Shown here: positions 7,679 to 15,886 of the stretch, in pieces
Numbering within the stretch: position 1 is the stretch's first letter
How the letters are laid out: the number at the start of each line of letters is the position of its first letter
Assembly: GCF_000719345.1 (NCBI RefSeq)
Contig: NZ_JOFX01000010.1
Coordinates: 62,001 to 126,000 of the forward strand
Reading direction: 5' to 3'
DNA from: Streptomyces sp. NRRL F-2664
GTDB taxonomy: Bacteria > Actinomycetota > Actinomycetes > Streptomycetales > Streptomycetaceae
DNA length: 64,000 bases
Notes under the pieces: generated by a model
What the model saw: only the letters and a program-made list of their open reading frames with translations
What the model was told of the DNA's origin: nothing
Databases searched by the model: none
Made by a program: the position numbers and the translations under genes

Positions 7679-10600
7679 ATGTCCTGGCTGTCCCGCTTCA
7701 GCCTTGCCCAAAGGGCGCTGGTCGGCCTCGTGTCGATCGTCGCGCTCCTCTTCGGCGCCATAGCCGTCCCGCAGCTCAAGCAGCAACTGCTGCCCTCCAT
7801 CGAACTCCCGATGGTGTCCGTGCTCGCGCCGTACCAGGGCGCTTCGCCCGACGTGGTGGAGAAGCAGGTCGTCGAACCGATCGAGGCCATGCTCAAGGGC
7901 GTCGACGGCATCACCGGCATCACCTCCACCGCCAGCGAGGGCAACGCCCTCATCATGGCCACCTTCGACTACGGCGACAGCGGCACCAAGCAGCTCGTGG
8001 CCGACGTCCAGCAGGCCGTCAACCGGGCCCGCGTCCGGCTGCCTGCCGACGTGGACCCGCAGGTCGTGGCCGGTTCCACCGACGACATCCCCACGGTGAT
8101 CCTGGCCGTCACCTCCGACAGGGACCAGCAGGCGCTCGCCGACCAGCTGGAGAAGTCCGTCGTGCCCGTCCTGTCGGACATCGAGGGCGTCGGCCAGGTC
8201 AGCGTCGACGGCGTCCAGGACCTCCAGGTCACCGTCACCCCCGACGACGCGAAGCTCGCTGCCGCCGGCCTCGACGGCGCCGCCCTCGCGCAGGGCCTCC
8301 AGGCGGGCGGCGCCGCCGTCCCCGCCGGCTCCTTCGACGAGGCGGGCAAGAACCGCACCGTCCGCGTCGGCAACGGCTTCACCTCCCTCGCCCAGGTCGA
8401 GGACCTGCGCCTGAGCCCCGGCCCGGGCCGGCCCGCGGTCCGCCTCGGCGACGTCGCCGTCGTCAAGCAGGAGCCCGCCACAGCCGTCTCCATCACCCGC
8501 ACCAACGGCAGGCCCAGCCTCGCCCTCGTCCTCACCATGGACAAGGACGGCAGTGCCGTCGCCATCTCCGACGCCGTCAAGGACAAGCTTCCCGAGCTGC
8601 GTTCCACCCTCGGCGCCGGAGCCGACCTGACCGTCGTCAGCGACCAGGGCCCGGCCGTCGCCAAGTCCATCTCCAGCCTCACCACCGAGGGCATGCTCGG
8701 CCTGCTCTTCGCGGTGATCGTGATCCTGGTGTTCCTGGCCTCGCTGCGCTCGACGCTGGTCACCGCGGTCTCCATCCCGCTGTCCGTGGTCCTGGCGCTC
8801 ATCGTGCTGTGGACCCGGGACCTGTCGCTCAACATGCTCACGCTGGGCGCGCTGACCATCGCGATCGGCCGCGTCGTCGACGACTCGATCGTGGTCCTGG
8901 AGAACATCAAGCGCCACCTCGGCTACGGCGAGGAGCGCGAGGCCGCGATCATCACCGCGGTCAAGGAGGTCGCCGGCGCGGTCACCTCCTCCACCCTCAC
9001 CACCGTCGCCGTCTTCCTGCCCATCGGCCTCACCGGCGGCATGATCGGCGAGCTCTTCGGCTCCTTCTCGCTCACCGTCACCGCGGCCCTGCTGGCCTCG
9101 CTGCTCGTCTCCCTGACGGTCGTTCCGGTCCTGTCGTACTGGTTCCTCAGCGCCCCCCGGGGCATCACCGCAGGCGACGCCGAGAGCGCCGCGCAGGTCC
9201 GGCGCGAGGCCGAGGAGAAGGAGTCGCGCAGCCGCCTCCAGCGCCTCTACGTCCGCGTCCTGGGCTTCGCCACGCGGCGCCGCCTGACCAGTGTGGCCAT
9301 CGCGGTGGTCGTCCTCCTGGGCACCTTCGGCATGACGCCGATGCTGAAGACCAACTTCTTCGACCAGGGCGAGCAGGAACTCCTGACGGTCAAGCAGGAG
9401 CTGCCCCCGGGCACCTCGCTGGCCGCCTCCGACGAGGCCGCCCGCACGATCGAGAAGGTGCTGGGCTCGGTCGACGGCGTCAAGAGCTACCAGGTCACCG
9501 TCGGCTCCTCCGGCTTCCTCGCGGCCTTCGGCGGCGGGACCGGCTCCAACCAGGCCTCCTACCAGGTCACCCTGAAGGACGCCGGCGACGCCGACGCCGT
9601 GAAGAAGCGCATCGAGCAGCAGCTCGCCGGCCTCGACGGCATCGGCGAGACCCGCATCGCGGCGGGCGACGCCTTCGGCAGCCAGAACCTCAGCGTGGTC
9701 GTCAAGGCCGGCGACGGCGAGGTCCTCGCCAGGGCCGCCGAGCAGGTCCGCGCCGAGGTGGCCGAGCTCGACAACGTCACCGACGTGCAGAGCGACCTCT
9801 CCCAGTCCGTGCCCCGCATCTCGGTGACCGCCACCCCCAAGGCGGCGGAGGCCGGCCTGAACCAGGCCGCGCTCGGTGCGATCGTCGCCCAGGCCGTACG
9901 GGGCAACCCGGCCGGCAAGGCCGTGCTCGACGACACCGAGCGGGACATCGTCATCAAGTCCGCGCAGCCGGCCACCACCCTCGCCGAACTGCAGGCGCTG
10001 CCGGTCGGCCCGGTGAAGCTCGGCGACGTCGCCGAGGTCAAGGAGGTCCCCGGCCCGGTCGCGATGACCCGGATCGACGGCGCCCGCGCCGCGACCGTCA
10101 CCGCCCGCCCGCTGGGCGACAACACCGGCGCGGTCAGCGCCGAGCTCCAGACCAAGCTCAAGGCCCTGGACCTGCCCGACGGCGCCACCGCCTCGATCGG
10201 GGGCGTCTCCGAGGACCAGGACGAGGCGTTCGGTTCGCTCGGCCTGGCCATGCTCGCGGCCATCGCGATCGTGTTCATGCTGCTGGTCGCGACGTTCCGC
10301 TCGCTCGTCCAGCCGCTGATCCTGCTGGTGTCCATCCCGTTCGCGGCGACGGGCGCACTCGGCCTGCTCCTGGTCACCGGCACCCCGATGGGCGTCCCGG
10401 CGATGATCGGCATGCTGATGCTCATCGGCATCGTCGTGACCAACGCGATCGTCCTGATCGACCTGGTCAACCAGTACCGCGCCCAGGGCCTGGGTGTCGT
10501 CGAGGCGGTCGTCGAGGGCGGCCGGCACCGCCTGCGCCCGATCCTCATGACGGCACTGGCGACGATCTTCGCGCTGCTGCCGATGGCGCTGGGCGTCACC

Positions 10601-10825
10601 GGCGAGGGCGGCTTCATCTCCCAGCCGCTCGCGGTCGTGGTGATCGGCGGCCTGGTCAGCTCCACCCTGCTGACGCTGCTCCTGGTGCCGACCCTCTACA
10701 CGATGGTGGAACTGCGCAAGGAGCGCCGCCGCGACAAGCGCTCGGCGAAGCGCAGGGTCCGCCCGGCGGCGGTCCCGGCCGCCACCGCCGCCCCCGAGGC
10801 GGGCGGCGAACCCGCCAAGGTCTGA
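7679..10825 (+). CDS. RND-family efflux transporter (HAE1/AcrB-like permease)
   Basis: A 1,048-residue proton-driven exporter of the resistance-nodulation-division superfamily. It has twelve expected helices in two halves, with a large periplasm-type loop after helix 1 (SMVSVLAPYQGASPDVVEKQVVEPIEAML) and a second after helix 7 (MLKTNFFDQGEQELLTVKQELPPGTS). Helix 4 carries the proton-relay aspartate pair, AIGRVVDDSIVVLENIKRH. Length matches AcrB-type pumps rather than MmpL. The start MSWLSRFSLAQRALVG (7679) fits the family; the open frame begins at 7577. No membrane-fusion or outer-membrane partner is nearby, as expected for a Gram-positive. Substrate unknown; the upstream response regulator may control it. 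Confidence 0.88.
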   Translation: MSWLSRFSLAQRALVGLVSIVALLFGAIAVPQLKQQLLPSIELPMVSVLAPYQGASPDVVEKQVVEPIEAMLKGVDGITGITSTASEGNALIMATFDYGDSGTKQLVADVQQAVNRARVRLPADVDPQVVAGSTDDIPTVILAVTSDRDQQALADQLEKSVVPVLSDIEGVGQVSVDGVQDLQVTVTPDDAKLAAAGLDGAALAQGLQAGGAAVPAGSFDEAGKNRTVRVGNGFTSLAQVEDLRLSPGPGRPAVRLGDVAVVKQEPATAVSITRTNGRPSLALVLTMDKDGSAVAISDAVKDKLPELRSTLGAGADLTVVSDQGPAVAKSISSLTTEGMLGLLFAVIVILVFLASLRSTLVTAVSIPLSVVLALIVLWTRDLSLNMLTLGALTIAIGRVVDDSIVVLENIKRHLGYGEEREAAIITAVKEVAGAVTSSTLTTVAVFLPIGLTGGMIGELFGSFSLTVTAALLASLLVSLTVVPVLSYWFLSAPRGITAGDAESAAQVRREAEEKESRSRLQRLYVRVLGFATRRRLTSVAIAVVVLLGTFGMTPMLKTNFFDQGEQELLTVKQELPPGTSLAASDEAARTIEKVLGSVDGVKSYQVTVGSSGFLAAFGGGTGSNQASYQVTLKDAGDADAVKKRIEQQLAGLDGIGETRIAAGDAFGSQNLSVVVKAGDGEVLARAAEQVRAEVAELDNVTDVQSDLSQSVPRISVTATPKAAEAGLNQAALGAIVAQAVRGNPAGKAVLDDTERDIVIKSAQPATTLAELQALPVGPVKLGDVAEVKEVPGPVAMTRIDGARAATVTARPLGDNTGAVSAELQTKLKALDLPDGATASIGGVSEDQDEAFGSLGLAMLAAIAIVFMLLVATFRSLVQPLILLVSIPFAATGALGLLLVTGTPMGVPAMIGMLMLIGIVVTNAIVLIDLVNQYRAQGLGVVEAVVEGGRHRLRPILMTALATIFALLPMALGVTGEGGFISQPLAVVVIGGLVSSTLLTLLLVPTLYTMVELRKERRRDKRSAKRRVRPAAVPAATAAPEAGGEPAKV

Positions 10826-10867
10826 CCGGCGGCGCGGGCCCGCGCGGGGCCCGCGCCGCCCGGCGGC

Positions 10868-10919
10868 GGACGGTCGAAGAGGGGCGCCCCCGAGCGGGGG
10901 CGCCCCTCTTCGACCGTCC
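10868..10919. terminator. Perfect 24-bp bidirectional terminator hairpin
   Basis: GGACGGTCGAAGAGGGGCGC plus CCCC (10868-10891) pairs perfectly with 10896-10919 across a GAGC loop. It separates the convergent RND transporter gene and nadA, so it can end both transcripts. Confidence 0.9.
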
Positions 10920-10932
10920 GGGACCGTGGCGG

Positions 10933-12111
10933 CTACGGGAGGGCGAGCATGCGCTCCAGGGCGAGCTTCGCGAAGCTCTCCGTCTCCTTGTCGACCTGGA
11001 TCTGGTTGACGAGGGTGCCCTCGGCCAGGGACTCCAGCGTCCACACCAGGTGCGGGAGGTCGATGCGGTTCATCGTGGAGCAGAAGCAGACGGTCTTGTC
11101 GAGGAAGACGACTTCCTTGTCCTCGGCGGCGAATCGGTTCGCCAGGCGGCGGACCAGGTTCAGCTCGGTGCCGATGGCCCACTTGGAGCCGGCCGGGGCC
11201 GCCTCCAGCGCCTTGATGATGTACTCCGTCGAGCCGACGTAGTCCGCCGCCGCAACGACCTCGTGCTTGCACTCGGGGTGGACCAGCACGTTCACGCCGG
11301 GGATGCGGGCGCGCACGTCGTTGACCGAGTCCACCGAGAAACGGCCGTGGACCGAGCAGTGGCCGCGCCACAGGATCATCCTGGCGCCGCGCAGCTGCTC
11401 GGCGGTCAGGCCGCCGTTCGGCTTGTGCGGGTTGTAGACCACGCAGTCGTCCAGGGACATGCCCATGTCGCGGACGGCCGTGTTGCGGCCCAGGTGCTGG
11501 TCCGGGAGGAAGAGCACCTTCTCACCCTGCTCGAACGCCCACTCCAGGGCCTTCTTCGCGTTGGACGAGGTGCAGATGGTGCCGCCGTGCTTGCCGGTGA
11601 AGGCCTTGATGTCGGCGGAGGAGTTCATGTACGAGACGGGGACCGTCGAGCCGGCGATGCCCGCCTCGGTCAGCACGTCCCAGCACTCCGCGACCTGCTC
11701 GGCGGTGGCCATGTCGGCCATCGAGCAGCCGGCGGCCAGGTCCGGCAGGACCACCTTCTGGTCGTCCGAGGTCAGGATGTCCGCGGACTCGGCCATGAAG
11801 TGGACGCCGCAGAAGACGATGTACTCGGCCTCCGGCTTGGCGGCCGCGTCCCTGGCCAGCTTGAAGGAGTCACCGGTGACGTCGGCGAACTCGATGACCT
11901 CGTCACGCTGGTAGTGGTGGCCGAGGATGAAGACCTTGTCCCCGAGCTTCTCCTTGGCCGCGCGGGCGCGCTCCACGAGGTCCGGGTCGGACGGCGAGGG
12001 CAGGTCGCCGGGGCACTCCACCCCGCGCTCGCTCCTGGGGTCGGCCTCACGGCCGAGCAGCAGCAGGGCAAGGGGCGTCGGCTGGACGTCCAACGGCTGG
12101 GCGGTGGTCAC
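10933..12111 (-). CDS. nadA: Quinolinate synthase (4Fe-4S)
   Basis: Condenses iminoaspartate with dihydroxyacetone phosphate to quinolinate in de novo NAD synthesis. The 392 residues show the three repeats of the NadA fold, with ILGHHYQRDEVIEFADVTGDSF near the start. Cluster cysteines are in IVFCGVHFMAESA, HPECKHEV and KTVCFCSTMNR. GTG at 12109-12111 (VTTAQPLDVQP) is preferred over GTG 12120 because AGAAAGG lies 9 nt before it and would overlap the earlier start. nadB and nadC are not in the window. The 5' region has TTGAC/GTCAA half-sites shared with the divergent erpA promoter region. Confidence 0.93.
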   Translation of the reverse strand: MTTAQPLDVQPTPLALLLLGREADPRSERGVECPGDLPSPSDPDLVERARAAKEKLGDKVFILGHHYQRDEVIEFADVTGDSFKLARDAAAKPEAEYIVFCGVHFMAESADILTSDDQKVVLPDLAAGCSMADMATAEQVAECWDVLTEAGIAGSTVPVSYMNSSADIKAFTGKHGGTICTSSNAKKALEWAFEQGEKVLFLPDQHLGRNTAVRDMGMSLDDCVVYNPHKPNGGLTAEQLRGARMILWRGHCSVHGRFSVDSVNDVRARIPGVNVLVHPECKHEVVAAADYVGSTEYIIKALEAAPAGSKWAIGTELNLVRRLANRFAAEDKEVVFLDKTVCFCSTMNRIDLPHLVWTLESLAEGTLVNQIQVDKETESFAKLALERMLALP

Positions 12112-12175
12112 GACACGCACCCTTTCTGTTCTGCAACGAGGGATTTCAGGATCATCGCTTCGACTTCTCGTCTAC

Positions 12176-12231
12176 TTGACGCTATCTATCATAACCGCTT
12201 CACGTCAGTTTGACGATGCCGATAGTGTCAA
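12176..12231. promoter_or_regulatory. TTGAC/GTCAA half-site array between nadA and erpA
   Basis: TTGACGCTATC (12176-12186) and GATAGTGTCAA (12221-12231) form an inverted repeat with one mismatch; another TTGAC at 12210-12214 pairs with the same right arm. On the minus strand TATGAT (12188-12193) could be the nadA -10. The local A/T content is clearly higher than the surroundings. A regulator of NAD or Fe-S genes may bind here; none is known to me. Confidence 0.4.
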
Positions 12232-12411
12232 TGTGACGCATCAGCCCCCGGTTCGTCGGGCCCCGGGCCGCGCGCGGTGTGCGAGCATGAATATCTGAAA
12301 CAAGCGTCGGGTCCCGGAATGAATCCGCGGTCCCGCTCGTTGCCACCGACGGCAAGAGTCCGACGTTTCCCCGCCCCCGCGGGGAGCCGCCCACTTCGGG
12401 AGTGAATGCAG

Positions 12412-12768
12412 ATGTCCGTACAGGACGACAAGACCACTGTGAGCGACGGCATCCTCCTGTCCGACGCCGCCGCCGAGAAGGTCAGGACCCTGCTGGAGCA
12501 GGAAGGCCGTGACGACCTGGCGCTGCGCGTCGCCGTCCAGCCCGGCGGCTGCTCCGGCCTGCGCTACCAGCTCTTCTTCGACGAGCGTTCCCTCGACGGC
12601 GACGTCGTGAAGGACTTCGACGGTGTGAAGGTCGTCACGGACCGCATGAGCGCCCCGTACCTGGGCGGCGCCTCCATCGACTTCGTCGACACCATCGAGA
12701 AGCAGGGCTTCACCATCGACAACCCGAACGCCACGGGCTCCTGCGCCTGCGGCGACTCGTTCAGCTAG
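12412..12768 (+). CDS. erpA: A-type iron-sulfur cluster insertion protein
   Basis: A 118-residue HesB/IscA/ErpA carrier that accepts Fe-S clusters and delivers them to apoproteins. The three ligand cysteines are present: GGCSGLRY (about residue 45) and the C-terminal CACGDSF (CxC). ATG 12412 has GGGAG 9 nt upstream; the in-frame ATG at 12406 is too close to that SD. It is divergent from nadA, itself a 4Fe-4S enzyme, and a perfect hairpin terminator follows. In mycobacteria the orthologue sits in the same neighbourhood near the cytochrome oxidase genes. Confidence 0.92.
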   Translation: MSVQDDKTTVSDGILLSDAAAEKVRTLLEQEGRDDLALRVAVQPGGCSGLRYQLFFDERSLDGDVVKDFDGVKVVTDRMSAPYLGGASIDFVDTIEKQGFTIDNPNATGSCACGDSFS

Positions 12769-12787
12769 GACGGGACCGCCCGCACGA

Positions 12788-12830
12788 CGAGGGCCCGCCC
12801 GCGGTCGAAGCGACCGCGGGCGGGCCCTCG
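12788..12830. terminator. Perfect 20-bp bidirectional terminator
   Basis: Arm CGAGGGCCCGCCCGCGGTCG (12788-12807) pairs perfectly with 12811-12830 across an AAG loop. It lies between convergent erpA and the membrane-anchored protein gene. Confidence 0.9.
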
Positions 12831-12848
12831 CCCTGTGCGGGGAACCCG

Positions 12849-14288
12849 CTACTGCTTCGCGAGCGGCTTGCCCGTCGTGGCGTCCAGCACCTTGCGGTCG
12901 CCGAGCGGCTCCCTCAGGGCCACCGTCAGGGACCTCTCCTCCGCCAGCATGATGCAGGCCTGACCCGGCTTGTTCGGCGTGTCCGTGATCTTCACCATCA
13001 CCGACTCCGCCTGCTCCCGGGCCTCCAGTGCGTACGTGCTGCACACGCTGCCCCAGAAGTTCACCGTCAGCTTCCGGTCGGCCTCCTTGTACGAGAACCC
13101 GGGCACTGTACGGCCGTCCTTCGGGCCCGGCGTGCCCTCCTTCGCCGACGCCGGCTCCACCACCGTGTGGCCGGGCGCACCGCCCTGGCCCGCCACCTCG
13201 AACAGCCACGCCGGGACCAGGCCCCGCGCTCCCTCGACCGTCCCCGGGGCCAGCCCCAGCACCGCGCCCTTCACCGTCTCCGTGCGCGGCGGCTTCATGG
13301 GCCGCGGCTCCGGATTGCACGGCACCGCCTGCGAGTCCCCCGCCGCGGTGTCCACCGCCGGCGGCACCGCGCTCGCGCAGCCGCTGGGCTCGGGACTGCC
13401 GCCCCCGCCGCCCGAGCGCGCGTTCAACCGGGCCAGCGCCTCCACGGCCCCCACCACCTGCTGGTCACCGGCCCGCACCGGCGCCTTCAGCTCGCCGTTG
13501 CCGCCGACCACCGAGCCGTCCGCGCCCACGCTCACCTTGGTGGACCAGCCCTGCGTGGGCAGCCCGTCGAGGACCGGATCCGCCGCCACCACGCGCACCG
13601 CGCCGTGCGTGAGCCGGGCGTCCAGCTTCGCCCCGCCCTGCCCCAGGGCGGCCAGCACCGGACCCGCAGCGGCCTTCGCGGCCTCCTCGGACACCGGCTT
13701 GCCGCTCCCGCCGGCACCCCCGGCGTCCCGCGGCAGGGTGGCGGGGCCGCAGGTGTCCTTGCCGCGCACGCAGTCGTCGCCCGCACCGTTGCCCGCGGGG
13801 TCGCCGCCCTGGAAGCGGTTGAAGTTCCAGGTCCCCGGCGCCTGCCGGGCCACCGTGAGCCGCGGACCGGAGCCGTCGGCCGCCTCCCCGGCCAGCCAGA
13901 CGTCCCCCTCCAGCCGCGGCGCCCCCGAGATGCCGAGGGCCGCCGTCAGCCGGGCCACGTCCGCCTCCGCGACGTCTCCCGTCACGCGGTACGCCGGAGC
14001 CGCCGCCGGCGCCTCGGGCAGCTTCACGTCGGCCCGGTACACCACGCCCGCGCCGGACGGATCGGGCTCCCCGGGCGCGATGCCCGGGCCCGAGGGGCCG
14101 CCCGCCTCACGCGGCGCGGAGGCCGCGCCGTCACCCGTACGGCGGGCCGTACCGCCGTCGCCCTGCGCCGCGGACGCCCAGTAGGCGGTACCGCCGCCCG
14201 CGAGCAGGACGGCGGCCGCGATCGAGCCGACCACCCAGGCGGGCCGTCGCCGTGTGCCGCTTGTCGTACCGGGTTCTTCGCTGGTCAC
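12849..14288 (-). CDS. Membrane-anchored extracytoplasmic protein of unknown function
   Basis: 479 residues: short cytosolic N-terminus (SEEPGTTSGTRRRPAW), one membrane helix VVGSIAAAVLLAGGGTAYWASA (about 19-40), a Gly/Ser/Pro linker and a large outer domain. The domain contains DDCVRGKDTCG, PWNFNRF-like WNFNRFQGG, several Cys that may form disulfides, and a C-terminal part (WLFEVAGQGG ... WGSVCSTYALEAREQ ... KVLDATTGKPL). GTG 14288 has AAGGAG 7 nt upstream. No enzyme motif seen. Common in Streptomyces as a hypothetical secreted protein, by my recollection. Confidence 0.8.
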   Translation of the reverse strand: MTSEEPGTTSGTRRRPAWVVGSIAAAVLLAGGGTAYWASAAQGDGGTARRTGDGAASAPREAGGPSGPGIAPGEPDPSGAGVVYRADVKLPEAPAAAPAYRVTGDVAEADVARLTAALGISGAPRLEGDVWLAGEAADGSGPRLTVARQAPGTWNFNRFQGGDPAGNGAGDDCVRGKDTCGPATLPRDAGGAGGSGKPVSEEAAKAAAGPVLAALGQGGAKLDARLTHGAVRVVAADPVLDGLPTQGWSTKVSVGADGSVVGGNGELKAPVRAGDQQVVGAVEALARLNARSGGGGGSPEPSGCASAVPPAVDTAAGDSQAVPCNPEPRPMKPPRTETVKGAVLGLAPGTVEGARGLVPAWLFEVAGQGGAPGHTVVEPASAKEGTPGPKDGRTVPGFSYKEADRKLTVNFWGSVCSTYALEAREQAESVMVKITDTPNKPGQACIMLAEERSLTVALREPLGDRKVLDATTGKPLAKQ

Positions 14289-14396
14289 CGCATCGCTCCT
14301 TCACTGGTCCCGCAGTGTCTGATGCGGGTGTGACGGAACAGGGGCGCAACCGGTTCCCCTCCGGGTCCGTCCGGGGCCCGGGCCGACGCCGGAGCC

Positions 14397-14636
14397 CTAC
14401 TGGTCCCCGTACGCCGCGGTCGAGGCGATCAGCCGGGCCGAAGCCGCCGGCACCCTGACCCCGTGGATCTGCGAGGGCGCCACGCGGACCGGCCGCGGGC
14501 CCTCCTCGACGCCCCAGTGCGGGGCCATCCTGGCGCAGTCCCCGAGCAGACGGGCGAAGCCGGGCCGTCCCGGGCCTTCCGCCGCGCGCCGCTCAGCGGT
14601 GTACTCGCAGTAGCCGTAACCGTCGGTAGAGGTCAT
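14397..14636 (-). CDS. Small protein of unknown function
   Basis: 79 residues beginning MTSTDGYGYCEYTAERRAAEG. The centre, LLGDCARMAPHWGVEEGPR, and end, PVRVAPSQIHGVRVPAASARL, look like an ordered small domain rather than a shadow ORF, with two cysteines. No good SD precedes the ATG at 14636. No domain recognised. It lies just upstream of the membrane-anchored protein gene on the same strand and is divergent from the adenosine-kinase-like gene. Confidence 0.55.
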   Translation of the reverse strand: MTSTDGYGYCEYTAERRAAEGPGRPGFARLLGDCARMAPHWGVEEGPRPVRVAPSQIHGVRVPAASARLIASTAAYGDQ

Positions 14637-14683
14637 GGAGGCACCGTAGGCACCGGAGCTCCGGCGAAGAAAGACCTACTAAG

Positions 14684-14728
14684 GGGTAGTTTCTGGGGTT
14701 CGGCCAGGGGTCACTTACCGGGTAGTTT
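14684..14728 (+). promoter_or_regulatory. GGGTAGTTT direct repeats upstream of the PfkB kinase gene
   Basis: GGGTAGTTT occurs at 14684-14692 and again at 14720-14728, 36 bp apart start to start, 40-85 bp before the GTG. The first copy is also the right half of an imperfect palindrome (CTACTAAGGGGTAG). Spacing near 3.4 helical turns. Candidate activator or repressor site; function not shown. Confidence 0.3.
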
Positions 14729-14768
14729 TGACTGTCCCTCGCCGTCCTCCAGCAGGAGCGTCCACGCC

Positions 14769-15743
14769 GTGCGCATCGCAGTCACCGGCTCCATCGCCAC
14801 CGACCACCTCATGACCTTCCCCGGCCGTTTCGCCGACCAGCTGGTCGCCGACCAGCTGCACACGGTCTCCCTCTCCTTCCTCGTCGACAACCTCGACGTC
14901 CGGCGGGGCGGCGTCGGCCCGAACATCTGCTTCGGCATGGGGCAGCTCGGCAGCCGCCCGATCCTGGTCGGCGCCGCCGGCTCCGACTTCGACGAGTACC
15001 GCGCCTGGCTGGAGCGGCACGGCGTCGACACCGACTCGGTGCGCATCTCCGAGGTGCTGCACACCGCGCGCTTCGTGTGCACGACGGACGCCGACCACAA
15101 CCAGATCGGCTCCTTCTACACGGGCGCGATGAGCGAGGCCCGCCTGATCGAGCTGAAGTCCGTGGCGGACCGCGTGGGCGGGCTCGACCTGGTCCTCATC
15201 GGCGCGGACGACCCCGAGGCGATGCTGCGCCACACGGAGGAGTGCCGGACGCGGGGGATCCCCTTCGCCGCCGACTTCTCGCAGCAGATCGCCCGCATGG
15301 ACGGCGACAACATCCGCACCCTGATGGAGGGCGCGACCTACCTGTTCTCCAACGAGTACGAGAAGGGCCTCATCGAGTCGAAGTCCGGCTGGACCGACGA
15401 GGAGATCCTCTCCAAGGTCGGCACCCGCGTGACCACGCTCGGCTCCAACGGCGTCAAGATCGAGCGGGCCGGGGAGGAGGCGATCGTCGTCGGCTGCCCC
15501 GAGGAGAACGCGAAGATCGACCCGACCGGTGTCGGCGACGCCTTCCGCGCCGGCTTCCTGACCGGGCTCGGCTGGGGCGTCGGCCTGGAGCGGGCCGCGC
15601 AGGTCGGCTGCATGCTGGCGACCCTCGTCATCGAGACGCTGGGCACGCAGGAGTACACGCTGGCGCGCGCGCACTTCATGGAGCGCTTCACGAAGGCCTA
15701 CGGCGACGAGGCCGCGGCCGAGGTCCGCGCCCACCTGGCGTGA
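14769..15743 (+). CDS. PfkB-family carbohydrate/adenosine kinase
   Basis: 324 residues of the ribokinase fold. It begins MRIAVTGSIATDHLMTFPGRF and shows the substrate-side RRGGVGPNICFGMGQLG (about 45-62) and the PfkB signature 2 with catalytic Asp, DPTGVGDAFRAGF (about 256-268). The closest known actinobacterial relative is the adenosine kinase AdoK of M. tuberculosis, which also sits beside cytochrome oxidase genes, so adenosine (purine salvage) is the likely substrate. GTG 14769 has AGGAG about 10 nt upstream; longer frame extensions are not protein-like. Sugar kinase activity remains possible. Confidence 0.85.
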   Translation: MRIAVTGSIATDHLMTFPGRFADQLVADQLHTVSLSFLVDNLDVRRGGVGPNICFGMGQLGSRPILVGAAGSDFDEYRAWLERHGVDTDSVRISEVLHTARFVCTTDADHNQIGSFYTGAMSEARLIELKSVADRVGGLDLVLIGADDPEAMLRHTEECRTRGIPFAADFSQQIARMDGDNIRTLMEGATYLFSNEYEKGLIESKSGWTDEEILSKVGTRVTTLGSNGVKIERAGEEAIVVGCPEENAKIDPTGVGDAFRAGFLTGLGWGVGLERAAQVGCMLATLVIETLGTQEYTLARAHFMERFTKAYGDEAAAEVRAHLA

Positions 15744-15840
15744 CACCGGCCTGATCCCGGGCCCTGCCCGGACCCGCACCGGCTGCGCCGCCCCCCGTCG
15801 GACGGGGCTGCGCCCGGCGGGTCCGGCCCCGGCCGGCCGA

Positions 15841-15859
15841 CCGGGCTCGAAGAGCCCGG
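15841..15859. terminator. Candidate hairpin terminator
   Basis: CCGGGCTC (15841-15848) and GAGCCCGG (15852-15859) pair across a GAA loop, between the convergent kinase gene and the cysteine desulfurase gene. Confidence 0.5.
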
Positions 15860-15886
15860 GCCGTGCCTGCGCGCGGGGGACAGGGG

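Noticed and set aside
7655..11371. Very long open frame (about 1,200 codons) on the minus strand opposite the RND transporter
   Set aside because: It is a GC-composition shadow: low-complexity Asp/Gly/Arg-rich translation, no domain, antisense to a well-defined RND gene and nadA.
8809..12213. Long plus-strand open frame of about 1,100 codons across the RND gene and nadA
   Set aside because: Arg/Pro/Gly-rich frame-shadow with no recognisable motifs; the true genes explain the region.
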